Below are positions 1 to 14,050 of a stretch of 64,000 nt of DNA, piece by piece. How positions within the stretch are numbered: position 1 is the first letter of the stretch; every line of letters begins with the position of its first letter. The notes under the pieces were generated by a model that was not told where the DNA came from, ran no database searches, and was given only the letters and a program-made list of their open reading frames with translations. The stretch is from Struthio camelus (taxonomy: Eukaryota > Chordata > Aves > Struthioniformes > Struthionidae), in assembly GCF_040807025.1 (NCBI RefSeq), contig NC_090943.1, positions 125,921,400-125,985,399 of the forward strand, given 5' to 3'. The position numbers and the translations under genes were made by a program.

Positions 1-3000
1 GAGGAGGAAGGGGGAATTAATGAAATTGAAGTTCTCAGATATTAACACTACCCCAGGAAACACAGTTTAAAAAATATGGTCAAATTGAATTGAAAACAAT
101 ACATACAGGGAAATCTGACAGAATCGACAAACAGACAGGCCAGATTTAAAAAAAAAAAAATTCTTAGATTGAGTTAGAGGGTCGTATGACAGTGTCAAAG
201 GCCCACACAAGGCTCACTGAACCAGAAACTGATTTCAAGTGGCACAGGCGCTCCGACCGTAAAAACAGGCTTTTGTGGATACATTAACCCTACCCTTTAG
301 CAAGGGGTCAGTCTGGATTGCAAGACTACTCCTGTACCTATGAATTTTCTGTTTGTTGTGCAATTCTCTTTTCCCATCTTACGCCCAAGGAAATCACCCT
401 CTTGGCTAGCCAGGCTGGCTGCCCCATGGCAGGTAGCTGGTGGCCTCCATGCACAACGCCCCGGGTGTATAATGTCAATGTCCCTTCACTACATGGGAGC
501 CACTGGCACCAACAGCTCCTTCGTCTTCACTGCTACCCTTTCAAGCTCTTGGCATTGTGATCAGCAGGTCACAAGAAAAATCAACTTGATGCATGCATTC
601 ATGCAAGCCATCATGCTAAACAATCCATGGTTATCTCCATTACACTATAGCTGATTATGTAGGAAAGATCTAAGCTAGCTTGCACTCTCCAATTTAACAT
701 CTGCTTGGAGGATACGTTAGATGAAATCAGAAAGAAAAACATTTTGGTAGAAAATAAATCACAGATTATACAATTCATTTCCCATCCAACAGATCACTGT
801 GTCCCAGAGGAATAGGCAAAGCAGCTGCATGTATAAGATGCTGGGTTTTATGTCCATACATGAGAGAGAAAATAGTAAACGAGAGATCTCACAAAGTCAT
901 GTTCTTTTTTGGCATTTTAAATATGTGTTAAATAGTCATGTGAATGCTTCCTTGCCCAGGATTAAGGTTTATGTTAAAAAGTCACATGCATCCTAAGCCA
1001 GGGACCACTGCTAGTCATACTTATTCTTTTCCTTTAAAGCTGTTTTGGGGAAGATGCAGTTAACTGAACAGGACTCACAAAGTCTTTGAAGCCAATAAAC
1101 TGTATTAAAGCAGATTTTTTGCTGAATTTGTCTTGGTGGCTGATTAGAGGAACTTATATTCATTAAGAATTGGCTCTTTTGAACATTAATGGCATGACTC
1201 ATTACCATGCAGAAATCCTGGTATAGTGCCGAGGAAGGGGGGAATTTTTAGTATTCGGAAAATGTTTGTAGCTCAGCATCTCACTGAACTCAGCCATTAT
1301 GCGCCATCAAACATGTGGATACTTCACGACCCGGACAATAAATTGACAACATCTAGCTAAAATATTTGCTATTCAGCCTCAGTTCAGAAGGTACCTGGAA
1401 CGAGTCACAATCTTTGGTTGTCTTATGATATACTGTTCATCCTGCACCCTGCCAGTTGCAATACGCAATACAGAGGAACTGTAATGTGGTACAGAGAGTC
1501 TGACACTGTTTGAGGGGAACCAGTTTTAGCATTTGGTTTATAATTCTTAAAAATTTAAAACTGCATGGGTGGTCTGAAGTCCAACACTAGTACATAGCTT
1601 TATTTTATTCTTCCACTGTTATTTCACTGCATGTAGGTCAAGGGCAGCAGGGCATTGAAATGGCTTCTGAAAGAAATTTGTGGTAGACAAGAGCATTCAG
1701 AAATATGTAAAACTGACAAACAGTTAACAGAAAAAAAGGGTCAAATGTTACGGTCACCTTCTTTATGCATCTCTAACACTTGGTGACCATCCTGAGTTTT
1801 TTCTTCAGTTTAAAAAACACCTCCCGAGTCATTACTCTTGCTGGTGGTGTGCCATTGCTATTCTTAGTCATGGTGTGGGCAGAACGCAGAGTTAGGACAA
1901 ATTTCCCCATGTATTTTCCTGCAAACCTAAGTCATCCTTGCCCTATAAGGGGGAGCTTGATCTCCTTTTGCCTAATGAGGCATTTAATCCCTATCGCCCT
2001 CTGTGGAAAGGCATGGCAGATAATGCAAAGGCCAGCACTGGAGTAAGTGATACGGGAAGGGGAAGATGGCACTCACCTCACTGTCCTTCTACACAGGCCA
2101 CCCAATAGCCTCTGATGTGAACAGCTGCTCTGGGTCAGATTCAAGCTGGCAAACTACAGGTGCAAAATCTGCTGCTCATTTGCTCTGGCTTGAGTCCTCT
2201 AGGCCCTAACAAAGAGACGAGTGCTAAGGTTATCCAAATGGCCTTTTAAAATGTGAAGAGAATGGTGTTGGCTGCAAAGTCAAGCTCTCAGAAATTAGGA
2301 AGTATCCTTGCAGACGCAATTCCTCCACTTACTACATAGATGCTATGGTGCAGCTTTTCGTGACCATATTGTTTCTTTTTTTTCTGGGTGAGTTCCCAGT
2401 GCGATCCGGAATCAATATCTACAAGAGAAGCGGCACAGATATCTTTCCCTTGTGCTCAGTGCCTACCTGGCAGCAGATAAGGTGTTATCTTTTCCATGAA
2501 TCTAATGAAAGGGCACGATACAAATACTACTTTTCACAGATTGTGAGAAAAATGTAATATTCACCACCAAGATTCTTGAGCTCTAAGGATAGGCTGTGAG
2601 CCGCTGATTAAAATTGCAACTGCTGATGCAGAGCTAAGCGCACAGCTTCAGCACAGTTATTCTAAATATTTCTCTGAGTGCAGTTGGGATGGGTGTTGCA
2701 GACCCAGATCTTACTGGACTGACTCTGAAAAGACATTTTCTTGGCATGCCTGTGTCAGGGTGGAGATTATGGTCAGAGAAAACTGTAGTGAACTTTACAA
2801 AAATAGTAACGCCAAACTGGCATTAGGAGAAAGGCGATTAGAGTGACTGTTTTCCTGACTGAAACACTTCCCTTAGGCCAAACAGTACTTTTTTGTAAAG
2901 AAGGATTATTTTTACTCTTTCTTTCAGACAACACATCTCCCAAAATGTATTAGTAGATATTATGTGGCAGTGATATCTTTGAGATATGCAGCACTAACAG

Positions 3001-4525
3001 GTCTGAAATTCATACACACATGCATCCCTACAGTACATTTTCTGTTCAGAGTTGAAGTCTCCAGCTAATAAACCAGTGTTAACATGGAAAAACTGAAATA
3101 TCCGCTCTGTTTTGTCAGGGCTGCCAAGTGAACTGTAGGCAGGACATCGCTTTTTAAAATTAGAGAGAGCCCTGAATCATCACATTATGTTGCATTCAAG
3201 CATGCCAAAGGTCACAGTTTCCCCTTTTCTCTAGTTCCTAGAAAACTGTGTACTCCTACGTGCCCAAATGCTCCCAAAAACTGTCCATAAAGAAAGCTGT
3301 AGCGGGGCAGGACTCACACTTCCAGGGGGCAATGAAGTGTTGCCAGAGCTGGTAGAAGATGGCATTGGCTTCAGACACCTGACTCTGAAACCTGCCTTCC
3401 CAAAGAAACTGTAAATATGCCCCAACTTTCTAAAGTGAGGAAACACTGCACACAAGCAGGAGGTGCCCTTTAATGTGTTTCACCTCTGTAGTCCTGGCCG
3501 CTAATTCGAAGTTCTGTTTAAATAGAGGTTAATAAATTTTACCTAGGCAGAAGATCTGTACTTCTCATACACATTTTCGGTCTTCCATAAAGAAGTTTCA
3601 AGTAACGTTTCAGTTTGGAAAAGGTACTTCCCATCTCCCGTCCTACTCTGCCCTGCAGTGTTGCAGAATAATTACGGCTTTTCGGTGAGTAGTGAGCATC
3701 TAGTTTCTACACATCTGTGCAAAACACCTGGGAAGGCTTTAAGCAGAGATAGCTCCCCTTGGGAACGTCACCCACGTCCTGCAGCCAGCTCTGCAGGGTA
3801 CTCACCCGAGCGGGGCGCTGACGCGTATCTGGAGAGCAGCACCATCTTGTGCTCCCTGCGCATATCCAGCCAGGAGCAGAGGTAGGGAAATGGCAGTAAG
3901 CAATTTTCCTGTGCTCTGCCAAACCTATTTTACAAGGTATTGCGAGTCACTGCGCCTGGTGCGAGCCTGGAGCGCTGCCAACAGCTACGGCACCACCCTG
4001 GCCAGGGAACAGCAAGGAAATCTGAAACAAGGACACAGGGGATATAATGAACCCATTTTCCTTTTCAAACTGTATTTTGCACAGGGTGGGGTGGAAGCGT
4101 GTAGCTCTGGAAAGCAAAGGAAGCCAATGAGCCAACCACCCGCTCTCTCAGGACTTGTTCTCCAGGTTGGACGTTAAAGCTGGACATCCGCATAGAAATC
4201 CTCGATAAGGGGGGCCCGAATCGAAAGCCATTTCCGGAGTGGCTTGACAGCTTGGCCTAGCCAGGGCAGGACCTGCGCTCTTCCTGCCCTCCTCCTTTCA
4301 CAGTGTTTTGGATCTGCCTAAGTGACCCTGGCCCCTTGCCCAGGGGGAAGTGTCCTGTCATCACCAAGCACGGGCGTCCAAGCCATTAGCCGTAAAAGTG
4401 ACATTTAGCTGTTTTACAAATTGTTCTCCATTACACCTCTGCATGGTGAGTTAGTAGTTGCTCAGATATTGTGGTGACAAGTAATGTAAAAGTACCGATA
4501 CATAAATAATAGCAAACAGCCCTGT

Positions 4526-4590
4526 CAGAAGCCCACTGAAGTCAATGGGAGGACTCCCACTGTCCTCAGCCGGCTTTGGATCAGGCCCAG
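4526..4590. repeat. Ancient interspersed repeat relic
   Basis: CCCACTGAAGTCAATGGGAG followed by GGCTTTGGATCAGGCCC is a recurrent motif of old amniote dispersed repeats. The family name is not certain. A related copy lies in FABP5 intron 2. Confidence 0.5.
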
Positions 4591-5775
4591 AGACTGTCTG
4601 GCCTTAGATAAGGAGAGGTTTGTGTGGGGATTAGAATACCTAAACTGAGTAGTAGCCAGGATTAATTACACTACTAATTATTGATGAATTAGCCCAACTG
4701 ATCTTCCTTGATAGCTAGGATTCAATGTCATAACTTATAGTCTTAAGCTCAGCAGTACTGAAGTATTTCAGCACGTGCCTCACCTTGAGCATACAATTAG
4801 TTTCCTGGACTTGCCTTTGTTGCTTTTTTTTAGAGAGCTCTTGCCTCTGTGAACATGGATTTCTCTGATATAAAGTTAATTAAAACACATGATCATATAA
4901 ACTCACAGTAGACTCAGTAATTCCTGGTGTAGTTGCTGTGTGCTCATATTGGTCCCACTACTTGTAAGATGTGACTAGATATTGTTTTTGAGGAAAAAAG
5001 GGGGGTGGGGGAAGAAAGGAGGAAGAAAATATTAAATAAGCAAATATAACACTTACAACTGTGGCTGCCTTTTCATTTAAAATGTTATAAAGTAATAAGT
5101 AACTCAATGAAAATGTTTAGAAGTTCCTTTTGGGAATGGTTTTGTTCTCTTATATCAGGTGTGTGTGTTTGTAAGGATATCTCTGTTCTTACTGACTGGT
5201 GATACTAGGAAGAAAGCAGAGATTAAAGGGTTAGGTACAAAATAGGAAGTTCTATAACTAACAAAAAAAGGGAACAAATTTTCTGGGCTACCAATACCCA
5301 CCGGGCTAGGAATGCCGCCCTTGGTGTAATATTCCTTGGGAAGCTTCCAAACAATGCTGTGCTGTGGGAAGGAAGTTATAATGCAGTTGTGTCTCTGTCT
5401 TATATTGACTGCCAGGTCAAACAAAGCCCAGAGTGATTTGAAATTCACTTGCTGTGCTGCTGCCTACTGCAGCCAGTCTGTGAAGGAGGCTATTGTGAGG
5501 GAAAAGTGGAAACAAAAAGCAGCTGATCTTCACAGCCCTCCCTCATGAGACAGCACTGAATTTGTTGTAACTTCTCTTTCCAGCAGCGGAGGAACAGATT
5601 AGTATCTGATTATGTATCAGCACATTCACAAATGCTGAACAGCAAAAGCTCGCTGGCATCCCTTATTAGGACTGTGAAAAGAAATGATTCAAATCATTTA
5701 GAAACTGCTTGACAGCGCTTTTGAGATTAAGTTGCTTTAAAATAAATCTGTGTCTAAGCACTCAGAGATAAGAAT

Positions 5776-6080
5776 ACGAGAACTGCTGTACTGGATCAGA
5801 TTGAAAGTCTATTTGGTATCTGGTCTCCAGTAGTAGCCAGATATGGATGCAGAGGAAAGCATACAAGAGTATGGCATATACCAAGTGACCCTTTCCTTCT
5901 TATATCCTTCCAGCCACCAGCACTCCAAGACTGAGGGGCTGCTCTAGCTGCAGACTGCATGTACCCTCTTAAATTGAATTGTCTGGATGCTAGACCTTCC
6001 CACCCCAAATTCATCTAAATCCTCTGTCAACTAATTTACATAGCTGGCTTCCACAGCCTTCTGAGATCATGACTCCCGCC
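5776..6080 (-). mobile_element. Ancient CR1/L3-like LINE relic
   Basis: The stretch begins GAACTGCTGTACTGGATCAG and later has CTGGCTTCCACAGCCTTCTG. Both are recognisable from a widespread old reptile/bird LINE 3' region (catactgggtcagaccaaagg ... ttccacag). The assignment is from memory of that repeat's pattern, and the exact subfamily is not determined. Confidence 0.5.
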
Positions 6081-9000
6081 ATTTAATGAATTTTAATGAT
6101 TGCTTGAAAATCACAGCTTTTGTTTCTTTTTCAGTCATTGTGCGTTAGCTTTCTGAGGCTTTTGAACTCTGAAAAAAGGTGAAGGGAGAAAAACCATCAT
6201 TCTGACTTCATCTTCCCTAGAGCGTAGATGATTTTATAAGCCTCAATCCCATCATATCATTTTTTTTTACAAGGTAAAGATGGACAGTAGCTTTAAACTC
6301 CAAAATGATTAGTAAATGAGACATTAGTGAATGTTGCATTTTATCCATCTGTAAAATGGGAGTTCTACCATTACATTTGTTTTTAACATTTTGTCTTCAC
6401 CTCCACTCTAATTTATGGAAAAGTTCACCTAGTAGAACAGTTCCAGATCATCTAATTTTTTAGCAAGCTTCCTGATACTGCACAGTTAATGGAGACTACA
6501 GTCTTCTCAGTTGCACTGAACACAGTGGTGCTGTATAGCAAACATACAATTAGGAGGTAATACAAAATTGTACTGAAGAAAGAACTCGCCTTTTGTTGCA
6601 ATTGTTCACTACAAAATCATCACTGAATGGATGTGGTGAGAAGTGTACACGTCTCACTGACACACTTTTTGCAAATGTTATATATGCAAAGCACAATAGA
6701 CCAGAAAGCCATGGCCATGGCAGATGTAAATATGCAGGCCACATGCAGTGGATGAATTCGAATAGCCTCTCTTGAACTTAGTGAGCTCATCGTGGAGAAT
6801 GTGTACTGTCTTCCTGTATAAGGGACAACATTCCTATTTAAATTCCAGAGATAGTGTATGAACCTTAATGGGAAAGCCATCATTCTGAAAAAGGACATTT
6901 TGAACGTCACATTTCAAATTCCCTGAGGAATTTAACAAACCCATTTTCGTTTCTGAAATTCTACTTCCGTACAAACACCTCCTCTAATACGCTACCAGAC
7001 TGTGTAGTCAGGCTGGCTAAAGGACGCTTCTTCCCTTCAGCTTCCTCCAGAACAAGGAGTTGTGAAATAAAATCAAGAAAATTTTCATTATCTTTTCAAT
7101 AAACAGTGCAAAAGTACCTTGGAAAAAATTTTAGAAGGTATCTTGCCTCCATCTTTCAGTGAAGTTTTATCTAATACGACTAATTTGTTACAGAACTTTA
7201 AAGTCACAAAAATATGTGGAGCAAGCCTGCCCATTAACTTCAGTGAAATGTGAGTTGACTGTTATTATTAGAAAAGAACATGTTTACCTATTCAGGGCTG
7301 AAGCCAAAGGAATTTCCACCAAAGGAAATCCCTACCCAAAGCAATAGGGATGTACTTTACCTGCAAAAGTGGTAGTCTTCTGCCAAAAGAAGACAGGGCA
7401 TTAAGCTTGGTCATGTTTCCTACTGCCAAGACCAGACTTAGAGACCATCCAGGTCAAGACAGCAGTAGAAACACTCAAATCTGAAACCAGCCATTTCAGC
7501 ACCTCTGCCTCATTTTGAATTCCCTTGACGAGTCTGTGACTACTTCTATTTACCTTATTTGTTCCTTAGGTTGGTATTTTTGGTGTATAGTTTGAATTGC
7601 CTTGTTCAGGCATTGAGTATGTGTCCCTATGCTCCTACTTCCTGGAAAATTTATTGGCTGCAAAAAACAATTGCTTTGCAGAAGTCTCATTCATACATAT
7701 TGCTCCGCCCTTAGCATCTGCTATTGAAATCCTGGAAGAAAGGTACCTCTGGTGTAAAATTCATATGCCTGACCAGAAACATCCCTAGAGAGCACTCAGA
7801 CTTTCCCTCCACCATGGCCGGTGATGTTCCTATAGTCAAGTCAGTGAAACTTATTAAAGGAAGCAGACTTCCCTGGAGACAACATGCTCAGTATACTGCA
7901 ACTTCACTGCTTCTCTGGGATCATATAGGAGCATAGCTTGTCCACTGGCCTGCAAAACATGGCAATGTCTTTATTCCTAGCAGATGACCAATCACACCAG
8001 TTTGATTGTACCTTACAGTCATTTAAAGAAGTCTTTGTTATATTTACGCATCCTATCAGGCAAATGCTTGGCTGCCTTATTAGCAGTTACTACTGTTAGC
8101 AGTTTGGACATCATTTTTTGCAATAAAAACTGCTCTAGATGACAATCCACTAAAAACTCATTTAAGTATGAACGATAGTTTTGTGAGATACATACTGTTT
8201 GTGCACTGAAAACTACCAGAGATTTTTTCATTCTTTCTTCTTACCTGTTGGTTCCTTCTACTGATGAATGGAGCAGGAAGCTGAGTTTACTTATAGCCAT
8301 GGGCAGAATCTCTGTGAAAAGAAACAGGGTAGCATTGTTTTAATAGATCTCAAGGGTTGCATCTCTAGTTAGCGTTCATAGACTCCAGCACTCTTATTTC
8401 CCCAAACTAGGAGCCCACATCCAGTTTGCTAACTGAGAACGGCTCCTGGCCCATGCTACCCCCACAAACCATGATGTCTGGGAAAGTGCCAGCTAGTGTG
8501 CCACGACGCTGTGCCATTTGACAGTGTGGACAAACCTACACCAGTGCTTCAGCCTGTGCTCTGGCCCTGTTTTTTTACTAGCACAGATATCTCTATGGCA
8601 TAGATACAGGCTGTCAGGAAGGTGAAATATGAATGCACATCACTTTGGAAAAAAAAAAAAGCACCTGCTCTGTTCCTCTTTTTTTCTTGCCAGCCTAAAA
8701 AAGAAAAAGGGTTATATTTAATGCCGCAAAAAATGTAGCACCTCTGTGCACCTCAGCTCTACTTGATCACAACCACATTAGCATTACTGCACTCCCTGAG
8801 ATAATATTTGCTGGGAGCACGAGGACCCTGAGGGAGTGTCTATGGCTTGATGGAGCGAAGCACTTGCCAACATGCACGCACCGTGCTCCCTACTGTGCTG
8901 ATGCCACTCCCCAGGCATGCCTTGCAGCACAGGCCGGGGCATTGCAAACTCCTTGTGTTTGCACAGGAGGCAGAAACTGCCAACAGTTCTGCTTTGAAGT

Positions 9001-12000
9001 TTCCTCCTGGCCATAGCATTTGGAGGATTTAGCTCCTACGGAGCTAAACTCCTATGGGTTATAATCATCTGGATGTGAATCTCAGGTTGCTTCAAAGGAC
9101 TCAAAAGATGCCGCACAATAAAAATGCATGCATAAGGGGTTATTTGGGTTTGGCACCATGCATGGGACTAGACTCAAATTATGTTTTTATTGCTAATAAG
9201 ATCTGATTATAACATTGTCTGCATTTCATGATCACTGTTTTGCAAGTTTTCTTTGTATTAGGTAACACCGGGATGTCTACACCACAAAATGGAATGTGAT
9301 GCAGAAATCATCAAAGCAGTGCTGACCAAAAACTGTTTAAGAAAAGAAAGAAACCCAAATTGTAAGTCCACAAGGCACAGCAGAGTCCAGCAGAACTTCC
9401 CAGGGACACCTGGATGCGCTGCGTTGTAATGGCGAAATTGAGTTCACCGGGATGAGTGCTGACGCCACCCAGCTCGTACCTAAGCGCTGCTAACATCTGC
9501 TGAAACTGCTGTCGCTCTCCTAGTGTTCAGACTGATTTAAATCTGAATTTATGCAAAAGACACTCAGAAGGCAGATTCTGACTCAAAGGGCACCAAAGGG
9601 CCCAGATAGCTGTGATCCGTTTGTGTCCACTGGTGTTAACAGGCCCAATGCTGTGAAGTCTAGTAACTGGAGGGGCTTTTGGGTCAGGCCAAGGTGCTGA
9701 AACTCTCCCTAAGAGTACCGTGTCTCAGCCACGTGCTCAAATGAACAAACTAATTTCTGCACTTTTACAGGGAATAGCAACATTTGGACCTTAGGTGACC
9801 CGGTATTGTCTGGGTTCTGGATGAGGATAACAAGATCCTTCAAAAGATTTTTAAAAGTGAGTCAGGCGAGCAGATATGCCCCAAATATTTATGCAGGGGC
9901 ATATCTAGGCATGAATAAACTGGGAATATTCTTTCAGGGTAAATATTTTCTGCACACTCAGTCACCTCAGATAAATATTTTACCTCTTCCAAATAATACT
10001 TCCTTTTTCCTATATCATGGAAATCAGTTTCAGTTTACGGATTTCATTCATACACACAAAAGTATTCTTGAAGATTTATTTCTCTCATTCCAAATAAAAT
10101 ATAACTTTATAGAAAGCAGCAAATATGGCAGTGCATACTTGACAGTCAATTCCTATTGGGTGCAGAATTACATTCAGACCTGGGCTTTTGGATAACTGGA
10201 AGCCTATTTATGTTTGCCAAATATGCCTTGAACTTAGATAGCTATAGAAAACAAGTAAGAATTGAGACACACAGTCAGAGCAAGATAATGTTTTGTCATC
10301 CATAAAAAAGAAGCAGGCATCTATTTTCATATATTCACTTCTGAAATAATATTTAATGTCAAAAGAATGAATGCCATTTTTAAGCAAATATAATAGCAAA
10401 AGGATCATAAATTAGGAAGTCTTTCTGCACTGTGTTATCTGTGATTTTGTGTTACTGTTGCTCTTATTGCTTTTTAGCTGGCACATGCTAAATGAGTTTT
10501 TAATATCTACCATTTGGCCACTATATTTTAATAAAATCTAAAATTTTAATTTAATCTTTCATTTCAAAATGATTCATCTTTTGATAACAGCTTTTGCCTC
10601 ACGTCACAACGCAGTTATAATTTCTTGATGGAAGCAGTTAATGGTCAGGCTTTTCAGACGGTTCCAATCAACTTAGTTACACTGAATTCATTTAATTTAG
10701 CCCTAAGTATTTGCCAGAGCTTTGAGATCACCTATGAGAGGTCAGGTTGCATAAACACTACAAGAAAATGCTAAATATTTTTGTTGGAGTCTATTTATCC
10801 ATTTATTTAAAAAGACTGGCTTTCTGGAAACGTTGTCCCACTTTCTGTAAAGCTACCCAGACTGAACTGCCTATCCATGCACAAACTGGACTCTGAGAAC
10901 TTTATTTTGTATATGTGGGCACAGACTCTCTTCTGAGCAGCGCTATTGCTGAAATACAGAAGCCAAAAGGGAGTGAGAGTGTTCACACTCTATATAATGA
11001 GAGTGTTTGGAAAATATTTCAAACATTTCTATTAGGGCTTTATTTGTGACTCATATATTAAACCAATGTAGACTTACACAAATATTGTGAATGATCCCCA
11101 GAGACCAATTTATTCCTGGATTCTTTTAATCTATTGTATTCTTAATCTTCAAGCAGCATAAAGATCATGAGGAATGTGCTTTACTTTCATGTGCTTATAA
11201 TTTTCTCTATGTGAATACAAACATTGTAGTTATATTGGCATTTCACAGTGCAAAATGTTCTTTGTAGACCAGTGAAAAAGGGCCAGAAGCCAGTAAGTGA
11301 CTGACAACGAAAAATATAGTTACATTAGCTGAACCATCATATTATAAATTGAATTACTACAGAAAGTGTCCAAATACTTGGACAGCTTGCAAGCTTTGCA
11401 CTTGCTTTCTTAGCATTGAAAACCATGTCATAAATGTTTAAACTAGTGGGATTATGAAAAGTAAAAAGCATGAGCTTTTTCATTTATAAAGGTCTGTTGC
11501 ATTTTACAATAAAAAGCCCAATGCAACAAAACAAAACTCACAAGAAAAAAAAACTCTCTGACAATGACCTAGATTTGGTTTCTGTGGAATTAAGTCCTTA
11601 GATTTCTTTAACAACACTTCATAAAAGACTAGTTTTAACTATACTAGTATTAATACCAGAGAGAGCTGGGCACCTAAATCATTTTGTGGGCCACATTATC
11701 AGAGCTTTCAATCTGTGACTCTACCATGTGAGACTTCTTCTCTGTCAAACCCCACCAAAGGAGTAACTTCATATGTGCAATAGATACAGAAATACGTGTT
11801 GGTATTGGGAAAGGCCAGGTAAATGTGTGCTATCGATTGACTAGAAGCTGGATCTTTGCAACTGTCCTTTGTTTCGGAGGGAGTTCATTTCACAGATCGG
11901 AAACTGAGCATGAGAATGCCTCTTCTTGTCCAAATCAACAAGTCTTGTCTCAAGGACAAACGATAAATTGCCTCTTAGTGGTTTTATTGTCTTCATTGGA

Positions 12001-14024
12001 AAACTTTTTTTAAACTTATTTATTGAATTTACTGGGGGGTTGTTAACTTTGAAATTAGCCAGAAACATACTTTTAACGATCTCAAGGATTTTCTTTTTAC
12101 GTCAGAAAGATTAGTTTTCACTGCACTTACTTTTCAACACACCATTTTGATTTTGTTTCACTTGGTAGCATTCCTCTCTGGGCCTTCCACAAAGGCATTT
12201 TCTTACTACAAAGTTACTGAGTTCACGCTAGCGAATTCCTTCCTAATCAGTGTCCTCACTGAGTTTACTTTCACTGAGAGAACATATATTATGATTATGC
12301 CAAACAATTAACCACAAGAAACACTCACTGTACATACAGAAATCCTATTTTAAAGTTGAGATGCATTGCTGTTAACGCTGTCTAATATTACTGCTCCGTT
12401 TTTTTCAGAATCGGTAGGCAAGTAAGCCAAGATCCCCATATATATGACATATTTTTGCACAGGCTGAGTAGAAGCTGATCTCAGAAGTACCTTTAAAAGT
12501 GCTATGAAGCACTAGGAACACCAGGTGCAAACCAGGGTGGAGAATCTGGCCCATGGCAAATATGGAGTTCTCCAGCAGTAGCTAGATGAGTAGCAAAGCT
12601 CTTTGAACCTAACTCTCATTATTTTAAAAGCCGTCTTCTGATTGATGACATTTGCTTATGCTGCAACATGGCAGTAGCCAAACCAAGCAATGTTGGAGGA
12701 GGCAAATATGAGGAGTATAGGAAAAAGGAAATCAGAGATTGTATCTGTTGATTTTTCTCTAAATATGGAAATTCTTATACAATAGACCATCAAATGTAAT
12801 TTCCTATGTCTTAGAGGACAAGCTGTACATTTTTTAAAATAGTTCAAAAGGTTTACAAACTTGAGCTCAGGGTGTGGAAGCGGAGGGAGGGGGCCAGGGG
12901 AGCCGTAGGAAAAAAGCATGGAGCACCGGATATGCTCCCCCCACCCCTGCCCCAAAACAGAGCCATTTCAAAAAGTCCCTCAGCTTAAGAGATTTCTGTA
13001 TATCAATATCCGGTGGCACAGCAGCTTGACAGGAGACTGGGCCCATCACAGATTGATGGCAAGGATGCCTTCATACGACGAAAGTAAAGGGGATCCACAA
13101 TTTAGGGCAAAGACAACCGAGAGATCGCTCGCCAGCTCCACATGTGGGAGAAAACTTTTGACATCAGAGCAGCAGCAGCGCTCTCCTCCTGAGCTATTGT
13201 GCATCATGTGCTGCAAAAGGGAGGAGCCAGCCCATCACAATAGCACCCTGCCCTTTGGTGTTCTTTCCCTTCTCCGCTTGAAACTCCAGATGTGCCTCAG
13301 TCCGCCCCAGAATAACCTCGCCTCCGCTCCGCAGACCAGCGCTTCAAGCTCACCTTCCCACTGACAGTCACAGCCTTGACACTTTATTTACCAGAAGTGA
13401 ATTATAGCTAACGCTGGCTCATTTCTTTCATTATCTTGTTTCCAAACACTTTTTTATCAAGTGAATCCAGAAGGGTTGCCTTTACTCATTCAGCATGTGA
13501 GATTCTGCCAAATTCTGCCACAGGGCTGTGAAGCCTTTAAGAAATCACTGGGCAGTTTTAAGACTCTGTTAGGTCAAAGGAAAAAAAAAAGAAAAAGATT
13601 TCCTAAGAACTAGGACAGCCTTTCTCCCAGTACTGCAAGGGTTGTTGTTTTCCTTCTCTGGTAATAATTGCTGAGTATGTGGTAATAGATTTGAACAGCC
13701 TATTCTTGCTTAATGTCTCTAGGACATCACAATACTGAGAAAATCAATGCAAGTCTACAGCAAATAGTTAATAAGTGAAGGACAGTCAGTCGCAGGCATA
13801 CTGATTCCTTCAGAAAAACCATCTTGGAAGATTTCGCTACGTCACATACATCCAAGTGCTCCGCTTTGGAAATGCATTTGTATCAAAGAACTTTTCTAGA
13901 TATACTTAAGATCCCTGAATCTGGAGCCATCTAGAAACTGGAGGGTTTTTTGTGTGTATAGACTCACAACCCTCAGGAAAGGAGTGACTGAAGTGAGAGT
14001 TTGAATGCCCAACAGCAGTGATTT

Positions 14025-14050
14025 CCACCCCCCCACCCCCCCACCCCCCC
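14025..14050. repeat. C-run tract (G-quadruplex-prone on the minus strand)
   Basis: CCACCCCCCCACCCCCCCAC followed by seven C gives three C-runs of six to seven separated by single A. The complement has enough G-runs for a quadruplex. Confidence 0.8.

Noticed and set aside
9806-10195. 129-codon plus-strand open frame, rich in Phe, Tyr and Ile
   Set aside because: It needs a non-ATG start for its full length and has no known domain. AT-rich composition explains the residues.
12918-13364. 148-codon plus-strand open frame
   Set aside because: No recognisable domain or splice partners, and its composition matches local sequence. A low-priority RNA-seq check could settle it.
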